Source of the DNA: Erythroxylum novogranatense | Lineage: Eukaryota > Streptophyta > Magnoliopsida > Malpighiales > Erythroxylaceae | Reading direction: 5' to 3' | NCBI GenBank assembly: GCA_029891385.1 | Contig: CM057228.1 | Coordinates: 68,897,523-68,961,522 of the forward strand | DNA length: 64,000 nt | Shown here: in pieces, positions 47,576 to 58,850 of the stretch | Position numbering within the stretch: position 1 is the first letter of the stretch | Layout: each line of letters opens with the position of its first letter | Notes under the pieces: model-generated | Told to the model about the DNA's origin: nothing | What the model saw: the letters and a program-made list of their open reading frames with translations, nothing else | Databases searched by the model: none | Made by a program: the position numbers and the translations under genes

Positions 47576-47765
47576 CTAGTTTTCATTTTTAAAATTCAAA
47601 TGATAATCTAAAAGATTAGCATGCAACACGTGAACTCCAAAAGAGATTAAAACATGAAACATACAATAAGTAGAACCAAAGCTTAGCCTTGGAGTTCTCA
47701 CGCACTTGCGGACCTTTTGTGTGCACTCAGTGTAATGTGACACTACTGGATGTTGAATTAAAGAG
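47576..47765 (-). other. Probable 3' untranslated region of the SpoU methyltransferase gene
   Basis: It lies directly after the stop codon at 47766-47768 on the minus strand, within 200 bp. No clear AATAAA is seen, which is common in plants, so the polyadenylation site is not placed. Confidence 0.4.
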
Positions 47766-50700
47766 CTATTGAGATCTTTGCTGTCTTGTGTATTCCCACA
47801 GTGCAATGGCGCCACTCACATGAGCATTGAGCGACCTAACCACTCCCAATTGTGGAATCTCAATACAAGCATCCAATATGTGTATTATGTCCACAGGAAT
47901 ACCCTCCTTTTCACGTCCAAGTACTAGGACCTGTTCACGCGAAAAAACAAAAACAATTTCTGGTGAAACCAATTTCAGAATCAGAAACTACTAAACTTAT
48001 ATCAGATGCTTGGAATGACGACAAGATAACTTCAGATTTTGATCTTAGATAGCTTCTAATAGCTGCTTTTCCCACTAGCATAGAGTGCACGTGTGGATTT
48101 TTTCAACTGTAACTAAGTAATGCAGAAAGGCAAGTTTAAATACGACTTACTGTCTTTTTTGGGTAGGCATACTTGTCAAGAGGTACACTGTTTGTAGTTT
48201 GCTCTAACCCTAGTATAGAGAAGCCTTCTTGTTTCTTTTTTTCCAGGAAATGCTTCACACTGTTAACTGGAACTTCTAATATAGGAACCCATTTCTCAGC
48301 AGTTACACTGGAAATGAAATGCAAATTAAAAACTGAGGAAATAACAAAATGAATTTATCATATAACTTAAATATAAGACAATAAGCAAACAGACATAAAA
48401 TAAATGACAAAAGTAAGCAATGAGAAAAAAACGTCAATGCATATAATAAAATTAGCTCTGAATTCTCAGACTCAGAACTCAGTAGCATATTCAAAATCAA
48501 AGGTGGTGGACTACAAAATTAATCACTTGAAAAGCGTATCAACGAAAGAGAATGTAAAAGAAACAAAACCAGATTTAACTTCCATAAGTGTATCTTATTT
48601 TTAGCTTCTCCAAGCAGGAATCAATTGTCACAAAATTCAAAAACCAAATTTTCATGAAACTGCTGAACGGTTGATATAAACTAGACCAAACTATTCTCTA
48701 ATGCATTATCACGGATGCACGAAAGCCAGTACAGCAAGTTGGAGGAGGCAGTGGTAGCATCAGTGGCTTTGGAATTTTTCACGCTGTGCCAAAATTACGC
48801 AGATTCCAAACATGGAATGATATATAATTAAGAGAGATAAAGATGACAGAATGATTAATACAACCTGATGAGTTGGAATTGTTTGTCATGCAGTATACTT
48901 GCATCTGCAATGGCTAATCCTGAAGTTCTAAAAACCTGGAGAAGAAAACGAGAATGTACCCATAAGATAAAACTATATCACTCAAGAAAATAAGAATCAG
49001 CACTATTGACGGCTAATGTAAAGAGCATCTACAAAGCATACCTCACATGTCCGTGCCAATCCAGCGAGGTTAGGTATTCGATCAAGGAATGAAGCTACAA
49101 TGATAACCGGTTGCCGACTTGCTCGTAACTTTTCCATCATGAAACTTCTAGTCTGAATTGACTGATCAAGAAGCTCATCTTCCTTTTCCTTTTCTACATT
49201 TCATATCGAAACAAACAGAAAACCAACACAAAGCTGTGTATTGTCAACATACAGCTTCTTGTGAGCAAATATAAAGCACTTCTTGAAGAACATAGAGCAT
49301 ATCCATATACATAAGAAAAATTCTTGCATGGAACAACTGGACAATCAAGCAGAAATGTGTAAACTATCTTTACGTTGGCTTCAAAGCAGGTATCAAAAAG
49401 AGAATGTAAAATCTAACAGCTGATAGGGTGGGGAATTATTTTAAACTCTGCTTCCATCAGGTTAGCCAAGTCTGCTGCAGTCCAATCTGTATGATAGACT
49501 TAATTTAGAACATCCAGGAATAGAGATACCACAAGCAGAACGCCATGCAGAATTTTGAAGCTAGGGATTAAATATTGTTTCACTACCAACATTTTACTGG
49601 GACAGAGAAGGTAGATGATTTCTTTTCCAACAATAACAAGACAGTTACTTCCGCAAATTGTCCTAGGATATTCAAAATCTTCTCTTGAAAACTTTGTTTC
49701 AATTTATTTTCTTTTAAAAAGGATCACTATGTAACACTGAACAGCCAAACCACTAATTGGATCTACTAATAACTTAAAAGGGCGTGGACAAGCTAAGTCT
49801 TAAAACTGACTGTAAAAACATCTAGTTTGGGGCTTGGCAATGGATAGACAGAATATATCACCAGAATCCAATATTAGCCGTTGAGCATGTGTTCTATAAT
49901 ATGCTCCTTACATGTGACTCATCAATCTATGAGTCCTATGGTGAAAAAGTTTCTCTTTCTTTCGTTAATTTAAACTTCATTCAGAGTTAAATCTTTTTAT
50001 GCCTTGACATTTCTTAAGAAAACAACAACGAAATAATGCACAACAAATTAAAATGCATTCAACTCACATTAACTACTCATGGTATACATACCCAAAAGTA
50101 GGTCATGTGTTCCATAACATCCCAAAAGGCAACTGAAATTATGGTCTTGTTTCTCATGTTTAGAGAAAGTAACTTTCTTCTGAAAATCAAAGAAGGTTTC
50201 ACTAAGCAAACTGCCATTAGACAATTCTCCACTGTAGTTAGAATTGTCATCGATTTTCAAGTTCTCATTTTTGATAGTCAAAATGTCCTCTGCCATTGAA
50301 GTTCTCAGATCTTCTCTGACATCCTGCAATAGTTAAAGTAAGGTACCAGCCATGCATGCAAGAGCATAAGAAGTGAAACCGCACTCACATTTAGAAAATT
50401 CAACACTTCCTCCATCAGGGACTTTGGAACACATTCAAACTCCAATTCCTTCATTACAACAAAAAGAAACAATTCAGAAGCCTGAAATATAAAAAGAAAA
50501 AAAATGGCAAATCTAAACTAATTGACGAAAACTGAGTTACATAGTAATATTACTCAATTATCTTGATTAAATTTAACGTAAGTAGTTGAAAAAAAACAAT
50601 AAATATTGTCTAGTTCACTTAACCTCAACCCTGTTGACAAAAATTCCAGCTGGGGTACGAGATAAGATGGGATTATAAGCATCAAGATAGCCTTCCATTG

Positions 50701-51530
50701 ATGCACGTAAGCTGTCATAAGATATAAAGAATCAGAACTATATCGAAGAACCACACAAAATATATATGACTTGTGATAGTAATATAACAAGAGAAGAAGG
50801 GGAATTCTGATTCAATGAAAAAGAAAAAGCATGTGAGAAGAGGAAGAATAACAAATATGAAAATGCCATTTTTGTTTTTCTTCTAAAAGAATACAGTGTT
50901 GAGATTTTTAGCATAAACGCCTAACTTAACTTCCCATAGTAATTTACAACAATGAAGATGACAAACTATGCACCTCTTAAAATAAGTTTCAAGCAGATTA
51001 CAGAGAATTTACATGTTTTGCATGGAATTTGAATGAAAAATATAAGAAAGCTTCAAAAGAACTTATTCACAAAATGAAAGCAATAAAATATCATCACCAC
51101 TCCAAATAATTAGTTTACTACACATCTACCACTAATTTCGCAACCAAAGTTCATTTAAAACTCATACCGCTTACAATCTGGGTTCTCTGCAAGGTATGAT
51201 TTTAAATTTTCAAAACACCTTTTCTCCAAAGATATGGCTTCAGAGGCTCCATAGCCAATAGAAGAGAAGAACTTACAGAGAACATGGAATACCAACAACT
51301 GCAAAAGGTTGTACCAATGTAAAACTCCATACAGTTCAATGCAAAATATACATGGATGATGAGAAGTGTGTCATTGTAATGAGTACCTGAGTAAAACCAC
51401 GCAAGCTGTGATGATGTGAAGTCAACAAAGGAACTATAGAAGGCATTAGTGCTTCCAGGTGTATGGATTGAAGTACTTTAGATGAATGTAGGATGACATT
51501 AGCAGCTATGAAGACATAGGAAGAGAGTGT
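47766..51530 (-). CDS. TARBP1/Trm3-like SpoU family RNA 2'-O-methyltransferase, C-terminal exons
   Basis: Nine exons on the minus strand: 51530-51387, 51298-51168, 50711-50624, 50481-50389, 50323-50092, 49193-49042, 48935-48865, 48307-48151, 47930-47766. All junctions are GT-AG and phases agree; the total is 1233 nt (410 codons plus stop) without a stop or shift. The N-terminal part is helical-repeat-like (LEALMPSIVPLLTSHHHSLR). The C-terminal SPOUT domain shows IPNLAGLARTCE (motif 1), VLVLGREKEGIPVDII (motif 2) and IEIPQLGVVRSLNAHVSGAI (motif 3), which form the trefoil-knot AdoMet site. Yeast Trm3 and human TARBP1 methylate the 2'-O of G18 in tRNA; that activity is inferred here. Plant homologs are far longer (about 1800 aa), so many upstream exons are not shown. 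The intact frame suggests a working gene. Confidence 0.93.
49194..50091 (-). other. Largest fully contained intron of the SpoU gene (898 bp)
   Basis: The donor is GTATGTATAC at 50091 and the acceptor GAAATGTAG ends at 49194. Splicing gives CTT TTG GAA AAG. No mobile element is recognised inside. The other introns are 220, 557, 106, 65, 142, 456 and 88 bp. Confidence 0.85.
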
Positions 51531-52079
51531 CTGCAATTGTTTTATAAAATGGTAAGCATTAGAATAGTTAATCAGAACTTGCTTGGCCAAGAATAATGAA
51601 GTCTTAAAAATATTTGGAGCATCATTTCTTAGCTAATTGTGAACTTGAAAACTTAGGAAGATGAAAATAGGCCCAGATGGCCATCTAAACTGATACAGTT
51701 ACATCATGTACTAAAAAGAGAGGCTACAAATGGAAAAAAATCAGGTATAAAGTAGTTTGAGCTCTAACATACAGAAGACCTTATGATTCAAAATAACTTA
51801 AAAATATATAGAAGCAATAAAATGGAAAAAATCAGTCAACCAAAGGCCTTAACTTGATGGGATGATGATTGAGAATTGAGTTAACAACAAATGATAAGGG
51901 CTGAAATTTAGATTATGTTAAGATTCCTTATTAGATAGGAAGCAATAGTAAGTTAAATATGTTATTCTATTTTATATATGTTACACTAGTTATTTAGGAG
52001 TTACAGAATTTTTATTACAATAGGATTTAAATTTGCTAAAAAACCTAACTAGAAGGTGTGATGCTTTCTTCTAAGAGTG
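51531..52079 (-). other. Intron sequence upstream of the first visible SpoU exon
   Basis: A 3' splice site (ACAATTGCAG) lies at 51531. Further upstream on the minus strand no exon of this gene is seen before the copia fragment at about 52080. This is either intron or the point where the gene is broken. Confidence 0.55.
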
Positions 52080-52395
52080 ATTCTTAGACCCTAGAAGTGA
52101 TTCTTGGTTTCTTACCTTCTATTCTTTGTGTTCACCACAAAATCCCAGCACCAAAATTCTAGCAACCATACTACTACCCATCTTGGAGCTAACCTTCCTT
52201 TAAAGGTTTTCGGGTATACAGTCTTTATTCACAGTTATTCACACAGCAAACTTGATAAAAGAGCCAAAAAATGTGTGTTCCTCGATTACTCTGGTACACA
52301 AAATTGTTATAAATGTTATGATCCTATATCCAAGAGGTCGTTTGTTAGTTGGGATGTCACTTTCTCTAAGGCAAATTCCTTCTCCCCGAAGTCTT

Positions 52396-52593
52396 TGTCA
52401 GTAAACTACAAAGAATGTTTTGTAGAGAGACTGTTTTCATTCACACTATACACCCCTTTTTAAAGTACATGGTTCACCAAATCAGAAACAACTGCTTTGA
52501 TAATAACTATTTATAGTTAATAAAATAATAACTATCTTTAATAACTGCCTTGATAGGGAGAATATTCTGAAATAATATTTAATTATTTTAACA
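52396..52593 (-). repeat. LTR of the minus-strand Ale-like copia (198 bp)
   Basis: The plus strand runs from TTGTCAGTAAACTACAAAG to AATTATTTTAACA. It is homologous to the 235-bp LTRs at 56487-56721 and 60225-60459 but shorter by one internal repeat segment. Confidence 0.88.
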
Positions 52594-52699
52594 CTCCCCC
52601 TCAAGCTGGGAGGTAGATATTATCAACCCCCAGCTTGCTAATAATGTTTTCAAATTGATGTCCAGTCAGCCCTTTGGTAAAAATATCTGCAATTTGTTG

Positions 52700-54350
52700 T
52701 TGACCGGATACAAAGGATGTGCTAATCAGGCCACTTTCTAGCTTCTCCCTGATAAAATGTTTATCAACTTCAATATGCTTTGTCCAATATGCTTTGTCCT
52801 TTCATGCTGGACTGGGTTGTGAGCTATACTTATAGCTGATTTATTATCACAATAGAGCTTCATAGGTTTCTCCCATCTGACCTTCAGATCATCAAGTAGA
52901 GTTTTCAGCCACAATAACTCGCATATTCCTTGTGCCATTGCCCTGAATTCAGCTTCTGCACTTGATCTAGCTACAACCCCCTGTTTTTTACTTCTCCATG
53001 TTATCGATTTCCTCCCAAAAAGTGCATATCCGGACATCGATCTTCTTTCCACTATTGAACATGCATAATCTGCATCTGTATAAGCTTCCAAATATATGCT
53101 ATTTCCTCGACTGAATAGCACTCCTCTTTCTGATGTTCCCTTTAAATATCTAAGAACACGATGGACTGCCTGAAGGTGGCACTCCTTAGGTTTGTACATG
53201 AACTGACTAATTAAACTTACAGCAAAGGCTATGTCTGGCCTTGTGTGAGACAAGTATATGAGTCGGCCTACTAGTCGCTGGTACATCCCAGTGTCCACTA
53301 GTGCCTCATCTTCTGCCTCTCCCAGCTTAGTATTTGGGTCCAAAGGTGTCCCAATAGGTTTACATCCAGTCAAACCTGTCTCTGTCAGTAAATCAATAAT
53401 ATAATTTTGCTAACAGATAAAACTACCTCTTCTTGAGTGAGCTACTTCTATCCCCAAGAAGTACTTTAGTTTTCCAAGCTCTTTAATCTCAAATTGAGTT
53501 GCCAAATGCCTCTTTAGCCTCTGTTTCTCATTTTCATCATTGTCGGTCACAATTATATCATCAACATAGACTATTAGTATCGTAACTCCCCTTGAAGCTG
53601 AATGTTTAACAAAAAGAGTATGATCAGCTTGACTTTGAACATAACCCAAGGTGAGCATAGCCTTAGTAAACCTTCCAAACCAGGCTCGAGGTGACTGCTT
53701 GAGCCCATAAAGTGCTTTCTTAAGCTTACACACAGTTCTAACTGGAAGTCCAGTCCCATAACCTTGTGGCACATCCATATAAACCTCCTCCTCCAAGTCG
53801 CCATGTAAGAAAGCATTCTTGACATCAAATTGCTCTAAATTCCAGTCCAAGTTTGCTGCCAAGGACAATAACACCGGCACAGTATTCATCTTAGCAACTG
53901 GAGAAAAGGTCTCCAAATAATCAATTCCATATGACTGTGTGTAACCTTTGGCCACTAGTCTTGCCTTGTGCCTCTCAATTGACCCATCTGGCCTATATTT
54001 GATGGTATAAATCCATCTACAACCCATTGTTTTCTTGTCCGAGGCAAGCGCACTAGATCCTAGGTTTTGTTCCTTTCAAGTGCTTCCATCTCCACATTCA
54101 TAGCTTGTCTCCATTTCTCATTAGTTAAGGCCTCAGTCCATGTTTTGGGTATTTTGGCACCATGTAGATTGACGAGGAAGGTCTTGTGTGATAATGAAAC
54201 ATTTTTGAGTGACATGGACTGTGCTAGGGGATAAAGTGATTTCTTGATACACCCTCTTGTACCTTTTCGCAAGGCAATGGGTTTCTCAACAATATCACAT
54301 AAAATAGGCTGCTCAAAAATTTCATGTATTTTATCACTAGGATCTGTTAC
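52700..54350 (-). pseudogene. RT and RNase H of the minus-strand Ale-like copia
   Basis: The linker/RT start is at 54272-54060 (FLVNLHGAKIPKTWTEALTN, WRQAMNVEMEALERNKTW). The RT continues at 54027-53410 with AKGYTQTYGIDYLETFSPVA, QFDVKNAFLHGDLEEEVYMD, LKKALYGLKQSPRAWFGRF and IVYVDDIIVTDNDE (YVDD). RNase H follows at 53373-52738 with YTDADYACSIVERRSMSGYA, ARSSAEAEFRAMAQGICELL and [20 protein letters not shown]. Only a few stops or shifts (near 54050, 53405 and 52760) interrupt it, making it among the best preserved pol pieces here. Confidence 0.93.
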
Positions 54351-54524
54351 CTCTAGATTGGGATCCTTGATGGAATCCTGGACATGCTAAGGTGCAGAAT
54401 TGCCTTTTCCTCTCCTTGAGTACACTTTGCCAAACTTCTTACGTACACATGCTGGTTGAGGATTATGAGTGTCTGATGCGCCTGTTGAGAGATTAGGTAA
54501 GTCTGGAGTGAATTGGTCTAGTGC

Positions 54525-54750
54525 AGGTTGCTCTGTAAAGGACTGGTCTGGGTCAGAAATGAGTTGATCTGGGGCAGAAATGGGTTGATTAGTATCAGCT
54601 GGAGAAATGGGTTGGTTTGGAGCAGAAATGGGCTGATTAGAAATAAGCTGATTAGTATCAACCGGAGAAATGGGCTAGTTTGGAGCAAAAATGAGCTTAT
54701 TAGAATGGGCTGATTAGTATCAGCTAGAGAAATGGGCTGGTCTGGATCAA
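54525..54750 (-). repeat. QPIS-encoding minisatellite in the integrase-RT linker
   Basis: A degenerate tandem repeat with units like GAAATGGGCTGATTAGTATCAGC. On the minus strand it encodes repeated QPIS(A/P)(P/A)(D/N) motifs (for example ISPADTNQPISAPDQLIS). The integrase-RT linker of copia polyproteins is the most length-variable part. One frame interruption lies near 54665. Confidence 0.75.
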
Positions 54751-55435
54751 AAAATAATATTTAAGAATATTCTCCCTATCAAGACAGTTATTAAAGATAG
54801 TTATTATTTTAGTAACTGTAAATAGTTATTATCAAAGCAGTTATTTCAACTTTTATTAGAGGCAGTTACCAAAGCAGTTATTTCTGCTTTGGTGAACCCT
54901 GTACTTTAAAAAGGGGTGTATAGTGTGAATGAAAGCAGTCTCTCTACAAAACATTCTTTGTAGTTTACTGACATGGTATCAAAGCGCCAAGAAATCAATT
55001 TACTGCAAGTTTTCATCCTCTTATGATCTGACCTTCATTGTCAGATCAATGACTGCCATTTTTCATACAGCCTTGATTGCTAGAAATTCTCCCCACAATT
55101 CTAGTAATTCTCTTTGTATTAGAATTTGTTGCTGGTACAAGTTATTCTCCTCCTATCCATATTATCAGATCAATTGTCCTTAATCCCAGAAGATGTCAGA
55201 AATTGAGGAAACAAGTGGAGTGCAGCAGGGAATGACAAACTCCCTAGTGCAGCCTCCTTTGGGAGATTTGCCTACTATCCAACCAGCCTTCAAGTTGAAT
55301 GGCAAAAACTATCTGAAATGGTCTCAGTTTATTCAAACCACCTTGAAAGGAAAGAGAAGGTTGAGCCACCTGAATGGAACTGGTTGGTGATGAATATCAG
55401 CCGTGTACATCTGTTCCTAAACCTCCTTGTACATC
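54751..55435 (+). mobile_element. Cassette a: Ale-like LTR, PBS, leader and truncated gag
   Basis: The LTR is about 54751-54973 (first bases missing), the PBS-like TGGTATCAAAGC 54974-54985 (one change), the leader runs to 55192, and a 65-codon gag start 55193-55390 (MSEIEETSGVQQGMTNSLVQ ... RRLSHLNGTGW, stop). A 45-bp tail joins directly to the next LTR without a purine tract. Same layout and same 3' junction as cassette b. Confidence 0.88.
55193..55390 (+). pseudogene. Truncated gag N-terminus, cassette a
   Basis: 65 residues with PAFKLNGKNYLKWSQFIQTT, the usual start of copia gag (UBN2-type). It departs from the full gag right after LNGTG and stops. It differs from cassette b by single bases (PAF versus PVF). 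Confidence 0.9.
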
Positions 55436-55714
55436 TATTAAAATAATTAAATATTATTTCATAATATTCTCCCTATCAAGACAGTTATTTTTTTAGTAAC
55501 TGTAAATAGTTATTATCAAAGCAGTTATTTCTACTTTTATTAGAGGCAGTTATCAAAGCAGTTATTTCTGCTTTGGTGAACCGTGTACTTTAAAAAGGGG
55601 TGTATAGTGTGAATGAAGGTAGTCTCTCTACAAAACATTCTTTGTAGTTTATTGACATGGTATCAGAGCACCAGGAGATCAATTGACTGCAAGTTTCATC
55701 CTCTTATGATCTGA

Positions 55715-56106
55715 CCTTCTGATACGATACCTCCAACACATTAGGAGTCTTATTACGATTAAGAGTCTTATCTTTTATTGCGATTAGAAGTCTATCTTTT
55801 ATTACGATTAGAAATCTTATCTTTTATTAAGATTAGGAGTCTATCTTTTATTGTGATTAGGAGCCTTATCTTTTATTACGATTAGGAGTCTATCTTTTAT
55901 TGCGATTAGGAGTCTAGCATTATAAATATTTGATAGTTAGAGCAAGTAGAGCAGCTTTTTGAGAAAATTAATTCCTTTGTTTTGGAGTTTAGTCCTCTCC
56001 ATACGGACTGATTTGGGAGTTTAAGATTCTTGCTCTCAAATTTATCAATAAAGTTCTATTATTCAGCTACTTCTATTGTCTTTCTTTTCTGGTTTCTATC
56101 ACCTTC
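55715..56106 (+). mobile_element. Small lone LTR (55720-56101, 382 bp) with CCTTC duplications
   Basis: CCTTC lies at 55715-55719 and 56102-56106. The ends TGATACGATACC and GTTTCTATCA give inverted TGATA/TATCA. A TATA-like TATAAATATT (about 55920) and AATAAAG (about 56047) fit a copia LTR. The first half is a minisatellite. Confidence 0.88.
55740..55916 (+). repeat. Minisatellite of about 25-27 bp in the small LTR
   Basis: Six to seven units of TATCTTTTATTRCGATTAGGAGTC, with small changes between units. Confidence 0.88.
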
Positions 56107-56243
56107 ATTGTCAGATCAGTGACTACCATTTTTCATCCAGCTTTGATTGCTGGAAATTCTCCCTTTGTATTAGAATTTGTTGCTGGTACGAGTTATTCTC
56201 CTCCCCTCCATATTATCAGATCAATTGTTCTTAATCCCAGAAG

Positions 56244-56441
56244 ATGTCAGAAATTGAGGAAACAAGTGGAGTGCAGCAGGGAATGACAAACTCCCTAGTG
56301 CAGCCTCCTTTGGGAGATTTGCCTACTATCCAACCAGTCTTCAAGTTGAATGGCAAAAACTATCTGAAATGGTCTCAGTTTATTCAAACCACCTTGAAAG
56401 GAAAGAGGAGGTTGAGCCATCTGAATGGAACTGGTTGGTGA
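56244..56441 (+). pseudogene. Truncated gag N-terminus, cassette b
   Basis: Encodes the same 65 residues as cassette a apart from one change (V for A in QPVFKL), ending at the same stop. Confidence 0.9.
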
Positions 56442-56956
56442 TGAATATCAGCCGTGTACATCTGTTCCTAAACCTCCTTGTACATCTGTTAAAATAATTA
56501 AATATTATTTCAGAATATTCTCCCTATGAAGACAGTTATTAAAGATAGTTATTATTTTAGTAACTGTAAATAGTTATTATCAAAGCAGTTATTTCTACTT
56601 TTATTAGAGGCAGTTACCAAAGCAGTTATTTCTGCTTTGGTGAACCGTGTACTTTAAAAAGGGGTGTATAGTGTGAATGAAGGTAGTCTCTTTACAAAAC
56701 ATTCTTTGTAGTTTATTGACATGGTATCAGAGCACCAGGAGATCAACTGACTACAAATTTCCTCTTATGATCTGACCTTCATTGTCAGATCAGTGACTGC
56801 CATTTTTCATCTAGCCTTGATTGCTGGAAATTCTCCCTTTGTATTAGAATTTGTTGCTGGTACGAGTTATTCTCCTCCCCTCCATATTATCAGATCAATT
56901 GTCCTTAATCCTAGAACATATCAGAAATTAAGGAAACAAGTGGAGTGTAGCAGGGA

Positions 56957-57820
56957 ATGACAAACTCCCTAGTGCAGCCTCCTTTGGGAGATTTGCCTAC
57001 TATCCAACCAGCCTTCAAGTTGAATGGCAAAAACTATCTGAAATGGTCTCAGGTTATTCGAACCACCTTGAAAGGAAAGAGGAGATTGAGTCATCTGAAT
57101 GGAACTGGTCCTAAGGAAGGGGACCTACAGTTTGAAGCTTGGGATGAGCAGGATGCCTTAATCATAGCATGGATGTGGAATTCCATGATTCCTAAAATTA
57201 GTGATACATGCATGTTCTTGTCAACTGCCAAAGACATTTGGGACACACTTCATCAGACAGATTCAAAGGCTAAAGATGCAGCTCAAATATATGAGGTGAA
57301 AGTGAGAGCAATGGCATCAAAACAGGGGAGTAAGTCAAGGATGAATATGCCAATCGCTTGAAAACGTTATGGAGGAACTAGATCATTATAGGATCTGCAA
57401 ACAAGATGCTCAAGATGCCGCTCTCATCAAGAATTTTGTGGAACAAGATAAGAGTATATGATTTTCTTGTAGGATTGAACCCTGAATATGATCAGGTCAG
57501 GGTCCAAATATTAGGGCGACAGGAGGTTCCATCTTTAAATGAGGTGATAGCACTTATTCGAGGAGAAGAAAGTAGGAGGATGGTTATGTTAGATCATCAA
57601 ACGTTGGAAAGTGACGCAATGATGGCTGCTAGACAGGGCAGAATTGAAGGAGGAAGATCTGGACAGCAGAAACTTGATGAATTGTGGTGCACGTTCTGCA
57701 AAAAACCTAGGCACACAAGGGATAAATGTTGGAAGCTACATGGCAAGCCTCCAATCCGAGATTGGGGACAGAAAGGAGAATCTCAGATAAATCAAGACTG
57801 GAATCAAAGATGGGGACAGC
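56957..57820 (+). pseudogene. gag of the deleted Ale-like copia, up to the plastid insert
   Basis: The original start, aligned with the cassettes, would be near 56921 but is changed (CATATCAG for GATGTCAG), so reading opens at 56957 (MTNSLVQPPLGD). It continues through WDEQDALIIAWMWNSMIP and DIWDTLHQTDSKAKDAA, a frameshift near 57350, then LVGLNPEYDQVRVQILGRQE, and the knuckle [19 protein letters not shown] (C-x2-C-x4-H-x4-C, about 57690-57745). It is interrupted at about 57820 by plastid DNA. Confidence 0.88.
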
Positions 57821-58186
57821 GTAGTATACCGCCTAATTACCTTATTTCCTCTATGAGGGAAAAGGAAAATTAAAGAACCCGCGGATATCGGTAAAACTAC
57901 AAATATTGTTAACCAACGAAGAGAGTTCGTGGTAAAGACAAGATAGACTTGGTCCAGAAAAACCCGTACTCGAACACATAATATATTTTCAATATTTGAA
58001 ATGGATATGTCCGATAAACAACGCTCGTAAGGAGTCCTATTGAAACCAAGAAATAGAGACCTGCCTGCCATCCACACCAGAATAAATGGAGTTTTCCGAA
58101 AAAACCTGCTAGTGGAGGAAGACCTCCTAGGGATAAGAGACATAGGACTAAAGAGAGGGCCAAAAAAGGATCTTTCGTGTATAAAA
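57820..58186 (-). other. Nuclear copy of plastid DNA: ndhB and ndhD fragments joined
   Basis: On the minus strand, 58186-58035 encodes [20 protein letters not shown] and [20 protein letters not shown], an internal part of plastid NdhB (NAD(P)H dehydrogenase-like complex subunit 2). Then 58034-57820 is the 5' flank and start of ndh[21 protein letters not shown] and [14 protein letters not shown]. The ndhD start codon is ACG, the genomic form that many plants edit to AUG. In normal plastid genomes ndhB and ndhD are far apart, so two pieces were joined. Both ends fall inside copia gag; the fragment is not a working gene. Confidence 0.9.
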
Positions 58187-58850
58187 GTGGACAGGCGCAT
58201 GCGCATGCTACTACTAGAGCAGAGCAGGAGCAGCCAGCTCTAGACACAGGGAAGTTGAACCAGGAAGAAATTAACAGACTGACTCTTGCACCAGACAAAC
58301 CAGGGGACTTATCTGCTCCTTTAGGTAGTACCTCTCTTGCATTTTCTAGTGAGTCTCTTGCTTTGGTCAGTGTAAGCGCCTGAGTCCACTCCCCTTCCCA
58401 AGGTTCCTGGATAATTGATTCAGGAGTTACAGATCACATGACCAATACCTCAACCTTTTTCACATCCTATAAACCCTACTCTGGTAACAAAAAAATATCT
58501 ACTACAGATGGATCCTTAATTACTATTACTGGTGTTGGTGACAATAACTTGACCCTTAGTCTGATTCTTAAAAATGTATTTCATATCCCTAAACTATCTA
58601 CCAACCTTATTTCTGTCAAAAAACTAATTTCTGATACAAATTGCCATGTATTCTTTCATCAAGATTTCTGTTTCTTTCAGGAAAGGGATTCGAGGAGGAG
58701 GATTGGACATGCTAAGGCAAAGGATGGCCTCTACTACCTTGAGACATCAGCCAAACAAGAAAAATCAGACATTATTTCTCCATCCAGTCTCCTATCTGAA
58801 ACACATCTCACAAATTCCGAAAAAATTGGCTCTACCATCATCGCCTAGGA
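58187..58850 (+). pseudogene. gag end and protease of the deleted Ale-like copia
   Basis: Gag resumes with [20 protein letters not shown] and ends at a TGA at 58381-58383. The protease follows in a different frame with [14 protein letters not shown] (D-S-G intact, about 58406-58447), then IPKLSTNLISVKKLISDTNC and HAKAKDGLYYLETS, which leads into the GAG-pre-integrase domain. Open from 58438 to 58848. Confidence 0.87.

Larger units (their letters stand above)
52396..54750 (-). mobile_element. Ale-like copia, minus strand, 3' part
   Basis: The LTR is 52396-52593, the purine tract CTTGAGGGGGAG (minus) is 52594-52605, RNase H and RT run 52700-54300, and the integrase-RT linker runs to 54750. There the sequence meets a plus-strand LTR of the same family, so gag, integrase and the other LTR are missing. 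RT and RNase H match the plus-strand copy at 59107-60150. Confidence 0.85.
55436..56486 (+). mobile_element. Cassette b: Ale-like LTR, PBS, leader (interrupted) and truncated gag
   Basis: The LTR is 55436-55657 (TG changed to TA at the start), PBS TGGTATCAGAGC 55658-55669, truncated gag 56244-56441, and the tail runs to 56486. Without the 387-bp insertion at 55720-56106 it is about 665 bp, close to the 685 bp of cassette a. The gag-to-tail junction is the same as in cassette a. Confidence 0.88.

Noticed and set aside
48404..48604. 66-codon plus-strand ORF inside the SpoU gene
   Set aside because: It lies in an intron of the minus-strand gene, is lysine/serine-rich and resembles nothing I recognise.
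57909..58298. Open frame containing an NdhB-like segment as a possible gene
   Set aside because: Only an internal part of NdhB is present, fused to copia gag at one end and the ndhD flank at the other; it is a plastid DNA scrap.
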